A DNA stretch of 10,469 nt, from NCBI GenBank assembly GCA_002310015.1, contig DBYQ01000067.1, positions 1 through 10,469 of the forward strand, read 5' to 3'. Position numbers and translations under genes: made by a program. The notes beneath the pieces were generated by a model that saw only the letters and a list, made by a program, of their open reading frames with translations, did no database searches and had not been told where the DNA came from. This document shows positions 1 through 6,315 of the stretch, in pieces. This stretch comes from Bacteroidales bacterium UBA1182 (GTDB lineage Bacteria > Bacteroidota > Bacteroidia > Bacteroidales > Bacteroidaceae). Position 1 is the first letter of the stretch; every line of letters starts with the position of its first letter.

Positions 1-330
1 GAACCCGGCTATTGCTACACCATTGAACACGGTGGATACAAACCTACTGATATAGACATAGAGTATTGCGAGAAGGTTATGGCCAAGGGAAAGGACTCGG
101 ATATTATCAAGTTCAAGGACATTCCGGAGGTGCCAACTGCCGTATGTATGAAAGTTTATGGTCCTTACGAACGTCTGTATCAGAATTACATAGACCTGTT
201 TGCCTGGATGGAGAAAGAGGGATGGAAAGTTGTCGGTGCAGCCCGTGCCAGTTATGTGGACGGTGTATGGAATCAGGAAGACCCGGAGAAGTGGCTTACC
301 ATCATCCAAGTTCCGGCAGAGAAAGCCTGA
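1..330 (+). CDS. GyrI-like / AraC effector-binding-domain protein (5' truncated)
   Basis: The reading frame is open from the first base of the window to TGA at 328-330, giving 109 visible residues, so the start lies upstream. The fragment reads like the C-terminal half of a GyrI-like/AraC_E_bind small-molecule-binding domain. It has an early EHGGY segment, a central VCMKVYGPYERL strand-helix, an FAWMEKEGWKVVG helix-strand, and the characteristic ending EKWLTIIQVP just before the C-terminus. Such domains occur alone (about 150-160 residues in Bacteroidales) or at the end of AraC/MerR regulators, where they bind hydrophobic or drug-like effectors. Which form this is cannot be decided because the N-terminus is missing. 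It converges with the leftward LRR/55-codon genes, with a 67-bp gap. The domain family is fairly sure; the role is not. Confidence 0.75.
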   Translation, partial: EPGYCYTIEHGGYKPTDIDIEYCEKVMAKGKDSDIIKFKDIPEVPTAVCMKVYGPYERLYQNYIDLFAWMEKEGWKVVGAARASYVDGVWNQEDPEKWLTIIQVPAEKA

Positions 331-397
331 GTGAGCTGAGGCCATGAAGACGGTACAAAAGGGGTCTGTCCTAGGGTGTTAAGTTAACTTTTGCACA
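331..397. other. Short convergent intergenic spacer at the edge of the duplicated block
   Basis: This 67-bp spacer lies between two converging genes. I see no clear hairpin plus T-tract. It contains the 10-bp palindrome AAGTTAACTT at 381-390, immediately outside the point (390/391) where similarity to the 3' end of DUF4419 gene B begins, and a GGGGTCTGTCC string at 361-371. Both have the feel of an insertion-sequence end, but no matching opposite end or target duplication is visible, so this is only a junction note. Confidence 0.3.
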
Positions 398-529
398 TCA
401 AAGCTGCACGATAATTGCTGAAGGAAACTGGCGCAGGATGTCCTCCTTTTGCTCATCGCTAACAGGAGCCTTTATTATGAGGTTCTCTATGTTGTTCTTG
501 CGGCACCACTCACCCAGGTCTGAGGGAAT
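391..529 (-). repeat. Inverted repeat copy 1 (139 bp, pairs with 5132-5270)
   Basis: Reverse-complementing 391-529 gives a sequence that matches 5132-5270 at 135 of 139 positions without gaps. Similarity stops abruptly at both ends: upstream of ATTCCCTCAG and just after TGATGTRCAA. It spans the last 44 codons (stop included) of the DUF4419 C-terminus plus 7 bp of 3' sequence. Confidence 0.95.
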
Positions 530-565
530 TATCAATAACACAGGGAAACGGCCCATTTCTGTCAT
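398..565 (-). pseudogene. 55-codon ORF: detached C-terminal fragment of a DUF4419 protein, coupled to the LRR gene
   Basis: The ATG (563-565) overlaps the TGA of the upstream LRR gene (562-564) in an ATGA arrangement, and the ORF runs to TGA at 398-400. Residues 13-55, from IPSDLGEWC to AIIVQL, are identical to the last 43 residues (468-510) of the DUF4419 protein encoded at 3731-5263. The first 12 residues (MTEMGRFPVLLI) do not match. At DNA level 391-529 aligns, inverted, to 5132-5270 with four mismatches. Three are synonymous third positions and the fourth lies 3' of the stop. The simplest reading is a remnant of a third DUF4419 gene or a partial duplication. The ATGA coupling and conserved reading leave room for a translated small protein. 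It has no signal peptide of its own. Confidence 0.7.
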
Positions 566-1980
566 TTTACATTGTAAGCTAAATCAAGATGCTCCACTTT
601 ACGGAACTGGCGCCAGGAACCTGCGTTGCCCTTGCTCTGCTCCCAGTTTCTAGGAACGTTCAGCGTGGCATTGAAGAACAGACTTAGGTCAAAGGCCTCT
701 TCAGGACAATCAATCAGCTTATCAGAATTCAAGAAGATAATGTCCAGCGGACATCCCGCAAATGCAAACTCTCCGATAGACTCAACACTACCGGCAACAA
801 TGATTGATCTCAGACTGGAACAGCCTTCAAATGCACAAGGCTCAATTGTTTTCACACCATCCGGTATGATTACGGATTTGAGACCAGTGCAGCTTTCAAA
901 AGCACATGAGCCTATGGTAACTATCGTTTGGGGGATTGTAACCGATGTCATTTTTGTACAATTCCAGAAAGCAGATCCATCAATTGCAGTTACAGTGTAT
1001 TTCTTACCCTGATAGTTTATGCTCTCCGGAATGACAACATCATTCTGGGCTTCAGTCCAGAACATATAACAAATCGTAGCGGTAGCGTGGTTATCATCAA
1101 GAAGGTAATGCATGCCATCTACCGTAACAGCTGATTTCTGTCTTTCAACTTTACGTATCAGATCAGCATCTCCCAGTCTTTTGTATGCATCAAAAATTGT
1201 ACTGTCCAATCTGGGATTGGCATATTTCATATTAGCCATTTCAGGCACAACCATAGGCTTTTCACCTATACGCTCCATATAAACCAGTTCATTGAGTTCA
1301 CCCAGCCGGCACCGGAGTTCCTTGAAAGCAAATCTCTGGAAACAGATAGTGTTTTCCGGATTTGTCACAGAAATTGTAAAGTTTCCGAACGGATTGGACA
1401 AAGCGTAAGAGATTATGCGGTCATCGGCATCTCTCTCCGTGATACGTACATTATAGATGTGACTTGTTTCATCTTCCATAATCCTGCCTTTAATAAGTAC
1501 AGGTTGGGCCGATGCACGGCCGTCACCACCATATTCCTCACCAATCTTAATGACACTTACATCTGATGCTTTCACGTTCTTGATGAAATCCGTTGGTGAA
1601 AAACCGTCGTTCAGATTACCTCCTCCTAACCGTAAGAGCACTCCATCCACTCTGCCTGATGTTCCTTTATTCAGTTTTATTTCAAAAGAAGTCTTATCCA
1701 ATGGTACGCTTACGCTCTGATAGTTGGCGTATGATACCCTCAGGGTATGTCCTTTTCCCTGCAGTGGAAATGAGAAACGGCCGTTCTCATCAGTGCTTAT
1801 GAAAGAATAGACAGAATCAAAATCCTCATCCGTTTCAATAACTCGCGCATCAACAATGGGCGCATCAGTAACTTCATCCAGTACCACACCGCTAATAACA
1901 GTACTGCTATTTTGGGCGGTAACCGATAAGGTAAAACAAGCAAACAATGCAATTGATAAACTTCTCATAATGACAATCAT
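562..1980 (-). CDS. Secreted BspA-type leucine-rich-repeat protein with carboxypeptidase-regulatory-like domains
   Basis: This is a 472-residue protein. A start at residue 5 (MRSLSIALFACF, 1968) would give a more compact signal peptide ending near VTA/Q; the start chosen here is the longest ATG. Residues about 28-100 form a carboxypeptidase-regulatory-like fold (ISGVVLDEVTDAPIVDARV, then TDENGRFSFPL), the module found at the N-terminus of SusC proteins. Residues about 138-163 faintly resemble the end of a TonB plug (SDVSVIKI, YGGDGRASAQPVLIK). A second carboxypeptidase-regulatory-like stretch follows (about 160-225). Residues about 320-440 are LRR_5/BspA repeats with the I-P-x-x-V-x-x-I-x-x-x-A-F-x-x-C pattern (IPQTIVTIGSCAFESC, IPDGVKTIEPCAFEGC). 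BspA repeats typically mediate protein or surface binding. It lies 61 bp downstream of DUF4419 gene A in the same direction, so probably shares its transcript. No good promoter match is visible in that gap. Confidence 0.85.
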   Translation of the reverse strand: MIVIMRSLSIALFACFTLSVTAQNSSTVISGVVLDEVTDAPIVDARVIETDEDFDSVYSFISTDENGRFSFPLQGKGHTLRVSYANYQSVSVPLDKTSFEIKLNKGTSGRVDGVLLRLGGGNLNDGFSPTDFIKNVKASDVSVIKIGEEYGGDGRASAQPVLIKGRIMEDETSHIYNVRITERDADDRIISYALSNPFGNFTISVTNPENTICFQRFAFKELRCRLGELNELVYMERIGEKPMVVPEMANMKYANPRLDSTIFDAYKRLGDADLIRKVERQKSAVTVDGMHYLLDDNHATATICYMFWTEAQNDVVIPESINYQGKKYTVTAIDGSAFWNCTKMTSVTIPQTIVTIGSCAFESCTGLKSVIIPDGVKTIEPCAFEGCSSLRSIIVAGSVESIGEFAFAGCPLDIIFLNSDKLIDCPEEAFDLSLFFNATLNVPRNWEQSKGNAGSWRQFRKVEHLDLAYNVK

Positions 1981-2041
1981 TAGTTATTACTATTATATAT
2001 ACTGATTTATCTGAAAAATGCGTCCGCCTCCCCCCAATGTG

Positions 2042-3562
2042 CTATTTGCGGCGTTTCTTCTTGTTTTTTATCGCCTTAGTGCGTATCTCAATGACTCCGG
2101 ATGCTCCGCGTGAACCCCAGATGGCCGTTGCGGCAGCATCTCTCAGGTGGGATATGTCTTTTATCTGTTCCGGTTCTTTGCCGATAAGGGCAGCCATGCT
2201 TTCCTTGCTGTAATCATCTGACCTGATAATGTCGGTTATTTTCTCTGTGTCAACACTGGTTATTTTGCCGTCAACAACTATAAGCGGAATATCTATGACT
2301 TCCCTGTGACCATCGGAATGGGTGGCAATAAGTTCTTTTATAATCTCTTCTTCATTCTCCTGTTTCTTGCGCGGAGTGTATGTCTTTTCTTCTATTACTG
2401 TGCCATAATAAAATTCCTTCTCATCACTGGACATCAGACAACGTACCATCCAGCCTATTCTGGGGGTAAGGGTGCCGTTCTCAGGGTTCTCACTCAATCC
2501 CATGAACCCCGCATAGAGAACCATTTGGAATGTTGCTATGATATTTCCAAGAACATCCCGGATCTCATAAATAAAAGGAGTCTCTGTTATCTCAGGAAGC
2601 ATCTTCTGGTCATACTTGATGGTCTCTATCCTGTCTCCGTATGTATCAAACGGATAAAAAGAGACTATCCAACCGTCAAACTTTATTTCAGTGTCTTTTA
2701 CGGGTATGTCACAAACTCTTCTTCTGAAATCAGCAGACCCAACCATTTCCATCCAGAATTCCCGGTCAACGCGGCCCTCGGATGCATCAATGAACTGTTG
2801 GAGTATGGGGTCCAGCTTTTCTATCCACCAGTCCATACCGTAACCTTTCAGGCGCAGAGCCTTCTCCCGGACCTTACGCCAGTCTTGGGGAGTACCAAGC
2901 AAGGTGACATCAGGAATGCCACAGCCGATATATATAACTTTATAGTCAAAATATGACTTTGTGGCTTCCATCAGGGTTATCTGTGACGATATCTTCTCAT
3001 TTATGCCTGTGGTGGAGAAATCGGCTGTAATGATATCGGCCAAATCTCCTTTGGTGTTACTCCTTATCTGATGCTCAAATACATTGAATATTGAGTCCCA
3101 TTTCACTGAATCTGTTTGTGTCAGAAGCCCATATCCGGATATCACACTCAGAGTCATCTTGTCCTCATGATAAACAATCTTGTCACGCAACTCCACTGCA
3201 TTCTTGTTTACGTGATAGGCAAATCCCTGGCATATCAGGAGCCAAATCATATCAGGAGACAGTTCCACAGCCCTGTGGCTGGCGTAGGCATTGATCATTC
3301 CTTTAAGGAAAGAGTTGCGCCCGAACACAATCAGTGAGTCGCCTTCAATGCTGCTCTTTATTATTCCGTTCCTGTAATTGTTGTCAGAATTGCCGGTTAT
3401 GTCATTGGCAATCTCATCGCTGGACAGGTATGTAAAACTGCGGTTGATAGGCTCAAGGTCCTCAACATGGAAAGTGGTACCCTCTGTCTGAGCCCATGAA
3501 AAAGCTGAAATGGAACTGAGCAAAACTGCTGCAATCAAAGTTCTTCCTGCAAATGATTTCAT
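2042..3562 (-). CDS. Secreted DUF4419 protein A with C-terminal TonB-plug-like tail
   Basis: This is a 506-residue protein. The ATG at 3562 is chosen because it begins a clean signal peptide (MKSFAGRTLIAAVLLSS, cleavage near SWA/Q). The upstream in-frame TTG at 3589 lies inside the predicted -7 promoter box. The DUF4419 core spans about residues 75-375, with LSPDMIWLLICQG (101-113), DFSTTGINEKISSQI (181-195), GCGIPDVTLLGTPQDW (213-228), a DREFW segment (266-270) and LYAGFMG (349-355). After a charged linker, residues about 425-496 read as a TonB-receptor plug signature: PLIVVDGKI, a gap, then ISHLRDAAATAIWGSRGASG and VIEIRTK. This is close to the SusC pattern of PLxVVDG and LKDAxATAIYGSRGANGVI. 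There is no beta-barrel, so it is not a receptor. The basic tail KNKKKRRK ends the protein. It is paralogous to, and divergent from, the gene at 3731. DUF4419 has no established biochemical role that I know of. Confidence 0.85.
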   Translation of the reverse strand: MKSFAGRTLIAAVLLSSISAFSWAQTEGTTFHVEDLEPINRSFTYLSSDEIANDITGNSDNNYRNGIIKSSIEGDSLIVFGRNSFLKGMINAYASHRAVELSPDMIWLLICQGFAYHVNKNAVELRDKIVYHEDKMTLSVISGYGLLTQTDSVKWDSIFNVFEHQIRSNTKGDLADIITADFSTTGINEKISSQITLMEATKSYFDYKVIYIGCGIPDVTLLGTPQDWRKVREKALRLKGYGMDWWIEKLDPILQQFIDASEGRVDREFWMEMVGSADFRRRVCDIPVKDTEIKFDGWIVSFYPFDTYGDRIETIKYDQKMLPEITETPFIYEIRDVLGNIIATFQMVLYAGFMGLSENPENGTLTPRIGWMVRCLMSSDEKEFYYGTVIEEKTYTPRKKQENEEEIIKELIATHSDGHREVIDIPLIVVDGKITSVDTEKITDIIRSDDYSKESMAALIGKEPEQIKDISHLRDAAATAIWGSRGASGVIEIRTKAIKNKKKRRK

Positions 3563-3586
3563 ACCTGTTTCATTTATTTGTCGATG

Positions 3587-3617
3587 CAAACATATACCAA
3601 TTTAACAGGCTGTGAAA
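3587..3617 (-). promoter_or_regulatory. Bacteroides-type promoter for DUF4419 gene A
   Basis: On the minus strand, TATGTTTG (3587-3594) matches the -7 consensus TAnnTTTG exactly. TTTC (3614-3617) is three of four for the -33 TTTG, with a 19-bp spacer. The predicted start is near 3580, leaving a leader of about 18 nt before the ATG at 3562. This supports that start over the upstream TTG. Confidence 0.6.
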
Positions 3618-3625
3618 GAAAAAAG

Positions 3626-3665
3626 CGTTGCAAAACTGTTGCAAAAAAAATGCAACGGTATTGCA
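3626..3665. promoter_or_regulatory. Candidate shared operator: phased TTGCA/TGCAA motifs
   Basis: Four copies of the same pentamer sit between the two divergent promoters: TTGCA at 3628-3632 and 3639-3643, TGCAA at 3651-3655, TTGCA at 3661-3665. Their centres are 11, 12 and 10 bp apart, so they face roughly one side of the helix. Two of them form CGTTGCA-N18-TGCAACG (3626-3632 with 3651-3657). The inner pair forms GTTGCA-N7-TGCAAC (3638-3656), with an all-A spacer. This fits a binding site for a dimeric regulator acting on both promoters, but no regulator is identified. Confidence 0.45.
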
Positions 3666-3676
3666 GCGCGGTTTTC

Positions 3677-3707
3677 TTGGCGGCCGTTTGGGGCGGCTCT
3701 ACCTTTG
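3677..3707 (+). promoter_or_regulatory. Bacteroides-type promoter for DUF4419 gene B
   Basis: TACCTTTG at 3700-3707 matches the -7 consensus TAnnTTTG. TTGG at 3677-3680 is three of four for the -33 box, with a 19-bp spacer, the same geometry as the opposing promoter. The predicted start near 3714 leaves about 17 nt before the ATG at 3731. Confidence 0.6.
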
Positions 3708-3730
3708 TGGCATAACAAAACGGCATAAGT

Positions 3731-5263
3731 ATGAAAAAGTTGGTTTTTATTCTCATTTCACTGATGTGTCTGAATACGGTTTACGCAAAAAGATACGTCA
3801 AGTCTGTAGAACAGTTGGAAGGTGGTGGCGTTAAGTTCCATCTTGAAGATAAGGAACTGCCCTCAACTCCTTTGAAACAGATATCTGGAGCGGAGTGCTG
3901 GGAGAAGATCCTGCGGGAAACGGGCGTGCCGGCATCAGAGTTCAACATCAAGAGACTCGATGCAATTGATTCCAACCTGGTCTGCTTTGACCGTAATGCC
4001 TGCTTTGAAGGTTTTCTGACAGCCTTTGACAAGCATTACTCACTGGTGCTGTCGCCCGATATGATAATGCTGCTTATAAGCCAGGGCATAGCCTCGCATA
4101 TTAATGAGAACGCAGAACTGCTGCGTGACCGTCTGGTGGACTTTGAGGGACAGAAAGTACTGAAAATTGAGATGAACGGTGATCTGCTTGAGCAGGAGGA
4201 GGCCTGGGACTGGATCATTCCGGCATTCAGTGATTCTATTGACAGCAACATGAAGGCAGGATTATCGGACCTTATGGTGTGTAATTTTTCCACTACTGGA
4301 ATGGTGGAGCGCATCTCATCACAGATAACCATGATGGAGAGCGTAAAGAAGTTCTTTAAATATGTGGTTGTAGGCTCGGGATGCGGAATACCCGATATAA
4401 CGCTCCTGGGTACCCCCGATGACTGGAAGAACATACGTTCACGCCTGGCAAGGCTTGATGACCTGGATCTGGGCTGGTGGCGCAAGGAGCTGGAGCCGGT
4501 GCTTGATGAGTTTGTGAACGCATCAGAGGGTAAAGTAAACCGCAAGTTCTGGCTGAAAATGGTAAATGAATATTCTCCTGAAAGAAAGAATAAGGTCATG
4601 TGCGGTCCGAGCATTATTCCTGCCGAGTATAACGGATGGTTCACGGTGTTCTTCCCGTTCTGTAAGAATGATGATGCAGGTCCTATTTCACGTACTCCTA
4701 AAAAAGTTACCCATAACACAAAAGTCTGCCCTGAAATAAAGAAGGTAGATGTGCTGTACATATATATTCGTCCCGATGGTGTTGAAGAGATTCATAACCT
4801 TGAGCTTTGGGCCGGATTCATAGGAATGAAGATGGATTGGGATAACCGTACGTTCAAACCCTCAATCAGCTGGATGATGCGTGAAGGGAGTGACAGGGAT
4901 AAGGCTCTGAATCTTCTGGAGTATGAAGACCTGAGTTTGGTTAAACAGTATGTTGAAAGGGTGGGACGTAGTTTCAAAAGTGAATCAGTGTTTGGATTGA
5001 GGTGCATTTACAATAATGAGCAGGCTTTGTTTGCCTGTAGTTTTCCATCCGTTCCAATGTCTGAAAATTATAATAAGTATGCCACTGAGAATTGCAAGAC
5101 TCATGTTGTGGTTTCTCTAAATGAGATAACCATTCCCTCAGACCTGGGTGAGTGGTGCCGCAAGAATAACATAGAGAACCTCATAATAAAGGCTCCGGTT
5201 AGCGATGAGCAAAAGGAGGACATTCTGCGCCAGTTTCCTTCAGCAATTATCGTGCAGCTTTGA
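3731..5263 (+). CDS. Secreted DUF4419 protein B
   Basis: This is a 510-residue protein with a signal peptide (MKKLVFILISLMCLNTVYA, cleavage near residue 19). The DUF4419 core, about residues 85-385, matches protein A motif by motif: LSPDMIMLLISQG (108-120), NFSTTGMVERISSQI (185-199), GCGIPDITLLGTPDDW (217-232), NRKFW (270-274), LWAGFIG (359-365), and ISWMMREG (379-386). Protein A's GWMVRCLM stands at the equivalent place. The C-terminal part (about 400-510) is unrelated to A's plug-like tail. It ends in an alternating strand/helix segment of no family I recognise (CRKNNIENLIIKAP, DILRQFPSAIIVQL). The last 43 residues are duplicated behind the LRR gene at 398-565. The next gene starts 43 bp downstream in the same direction without a visible terminator, so the two are likely one operon. 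Confidence 0.85.
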   Translation: MKKLVFILISLMCLNTVYAKRYVKSVEQLEGGGVKFHLEDKELPSTPLKQISGAECWEKILRETGVPASEFNIKRLDAIDSNLVCFDRNACFEGFLTAFDKHYSLVLSPDMIMLLISQGIASHINENAELLRDRLVDFEGQKVLKIEMNGDLLEQEEAWDWIIPAFSDSIDSNMKAGLSDLMVCNFSTTGMVERISSQITMMESVKKFFKYVVVGSGCGIPDITLLGTPDDWKNIRSRLARLDDLDLGWWRKELEPVLDEFVNASEGKVNRKFWLKMVNEYSPERKNKVMCGPSIIPAEYNGWFTVFFPFCKNDDAGPISRTPKKVTHNTKVCPEIKKVDVLYIYIRPDGVEEIHNLELWAGFIGMKMDWDNRTFKPSISWMMREGSDRDKALNLLEYEDLSLVKQYVERVGRSFKSESVFGLRCIYNNEQALFACSFPSVPMSENYNKYATENCKTHVVVSLNEITIPSDLGEWCRKNNIENLIIKAPVSDEQKEDILRQFPSAIIVQL

Positions 5264-5270
5264 TGTACAA
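5132..5270 (+). repeat. Inverted repeat copy 2 (139 bp, pairs with 391-529)
   Basis: This block covers codons 468-510 of DUF4419 gene B, its TGA stop and 7 bp beyond. It matches the reverse complement of 391-529 at 135 of 139 positions, with no gaps. The mismatches are AAT/AAC (Asn), CCG/CCT (Pro), ATT/ATC (Ile) and one A/G after the stop. Confidence 0.95.
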
Positions 5271-5306
5271 TTGGGGACGTATTTCTAATGTCTCGCCGTT
5301 TAACAG

Positions 5307-6269
5307 ATGAATAACCTAATGAACTGCATTATGAGAAAGATGTCTTTTCTGTTTTGGGGCTTTGCATTGTTGTCACAGCTTGCCTTTGCGGCAGGGTATC
5401 CATTAAACGGAACATGGGAGCTGATGGATCAGGATTCGTGGAAATTTCAGAATATGCAGAAGAAGGCTCCTGAAGGCTTTGTAGGCGGTTATGTGTTGGA
5501 TGATGCCTGGGGTAACAATTATTTCAGCATGTATGTTGTCAAGAAGGGGAGCAAGTATGAACTGGTATATAAAAAGTCCGGAATTGCCAAGACAAAAGAG
5601 ATTGACGCCACACTGGCAAATGAACTGCTTAAGACCATTGACGGAAACATAGGTGAAGCGCAGAAGCGCAGGGATCTAGAAATAGAGAAAGCCCAAAAGA
5701 GACTTGAGAAAAAAGAGGCTGGTGAAAAATATGATGCTGAAGATCTCATGATTGTTTTCTATGATGGCGATGTCATATATGTACTCAAGCCCGGCAAGAT
5801 GGCATACTCTTGGCCCGAAGTGTTTTACAGTTTGCCGGACAAGAAGTGGAATGATCAGTTTATCATATTATCTGATACCAAATCATCGGAAAACCCAGAC
5901 ATCAGAGTTGAACACATTGATGAGGACCATGAAATGAAAAACAATCCTGATTCCGTCTATTATATAACAGAAGTCAGCCCGGAGTTCCCGGGTGGTCAGC
6001 AGGCTTTACAGGATTATCTCAAGGCAAATGTCAATTATCCAGAAGAATGCAGAGAGGCTAAAATATATGGGCGCGTGCTTGTAACTTTTGTAGTAGAGAA
6101 GGATGGCTCCATTAAAAATGCCAGTGTGCTAAAAAGTGTACACCCATTGCTTGATGCTGAAGCCAGGAGGGTAATATCCGCAATGCCCAAGTGGAAACCC
6201 GGTTTGCAGAACGGAACTCCCGTCAATGTGCAATACACCGTTCCGGTCAATTTCCGCCTAAATCAATGA
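5307..6269 (+). CDS. Secreted lipocalin-like protein with TonB C-terminal domain
   Basis: This is a 320-residue protein. The export signal is MRKMSFLFWGFALLSQLAFA, so residue 9 (5331) may be the true start. Residues about 34-95 resemble the lipocalin-like DUF4488 type of fold (NGTWELMDQD, FSMYVVKKGSKYELVYKK). Residues about 115-140 are a charged, probably helical stretch. Residues about 222-318 are a TonB_C domain: PEFPGGQQAL (225-234), NYPEECREAKIYGRVLVTF (243-261), VVEKDGSI (262-269), LLDAEARRVI (281-290) and MPKWKPG (293-299), ending VPVNFRL. In canonical TonB this domain touches the TonB box and plug of outer-membrane receptors. Here the usual transmembrane anchor and Pro-rich spacer are not obvious, so it is probably periplasmic or tethered only by an uncleaved signal. 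Position behind DUF4419 gene B suggests a shared task. Confidence 0.8.
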   Translation: MNNLMNCIMRKMSFLFWGFALLSQLAFAAGYPLNGTWELMDQDSWKFQNMQKKAPEGFVGGYVLDDAWGNNYFSMYVVKKGSKYELVYKKSGIAKTKEIDATLANELLKTIDGNIGEAQKRRDLEIEKAQKRLEKKEAGEKYDAEDLMIVFYDGDVIYVLKPGKMAYSWPEVFYSLPDKKWNDQFIILSDTKSSENPDIRVEHIDEDHEMKNNPDSVYYITEVSPEFPGGQQALQDYLKANVNYPEECREAKIYGRVLVTFVVEKDGSIKNASVLKSVHPLLDAEARRVISAMPKWKPGLQNGTPVNVQYTVPVNFRLNQ

Positions 6270-6315
6270 CACAAATGGACTTCATCACTTTGCCGTTTCT
6301 AAATTAGCTGACCAA

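Noticed and set aside
2306..2956. 216-codon open frame antisense to DUF4419 gene A
   Set aside because: It is opposite a gene with a clear signal peptide and conserved family motifs. The translated product has no coherent domain.
3563..3589. TTG start nine codons upstream for DUF4419 protein A
   Set aside because: The TTG lies inside the predicted -7 promoter box, and the extension would precede a complete signal peptide.
3638..3656. GTTGCA-A7-TGCAAC hairpin as an intrinsic terminator
   Set aside because: The stem is only 6 bp, there is no T-tract, and it sits between two divergent starts where no transcript should end. An operator reading is more sensible.
4036..4761. 241-codon open frame antisense to DUF4419 gene B
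   Set aside because: It lies wholly inside a well-supported gene on the other strand, is rich in Ser/Arg, and matches no recognisable domain. It is a reading-frame shadow.
391..5270. The 139-bp inverted repeats as terminal repeats of a transposon
   Set aside because: The repeats are coding sequence of a DUF4419 gene end, and the interval carries no transposase or integrase.
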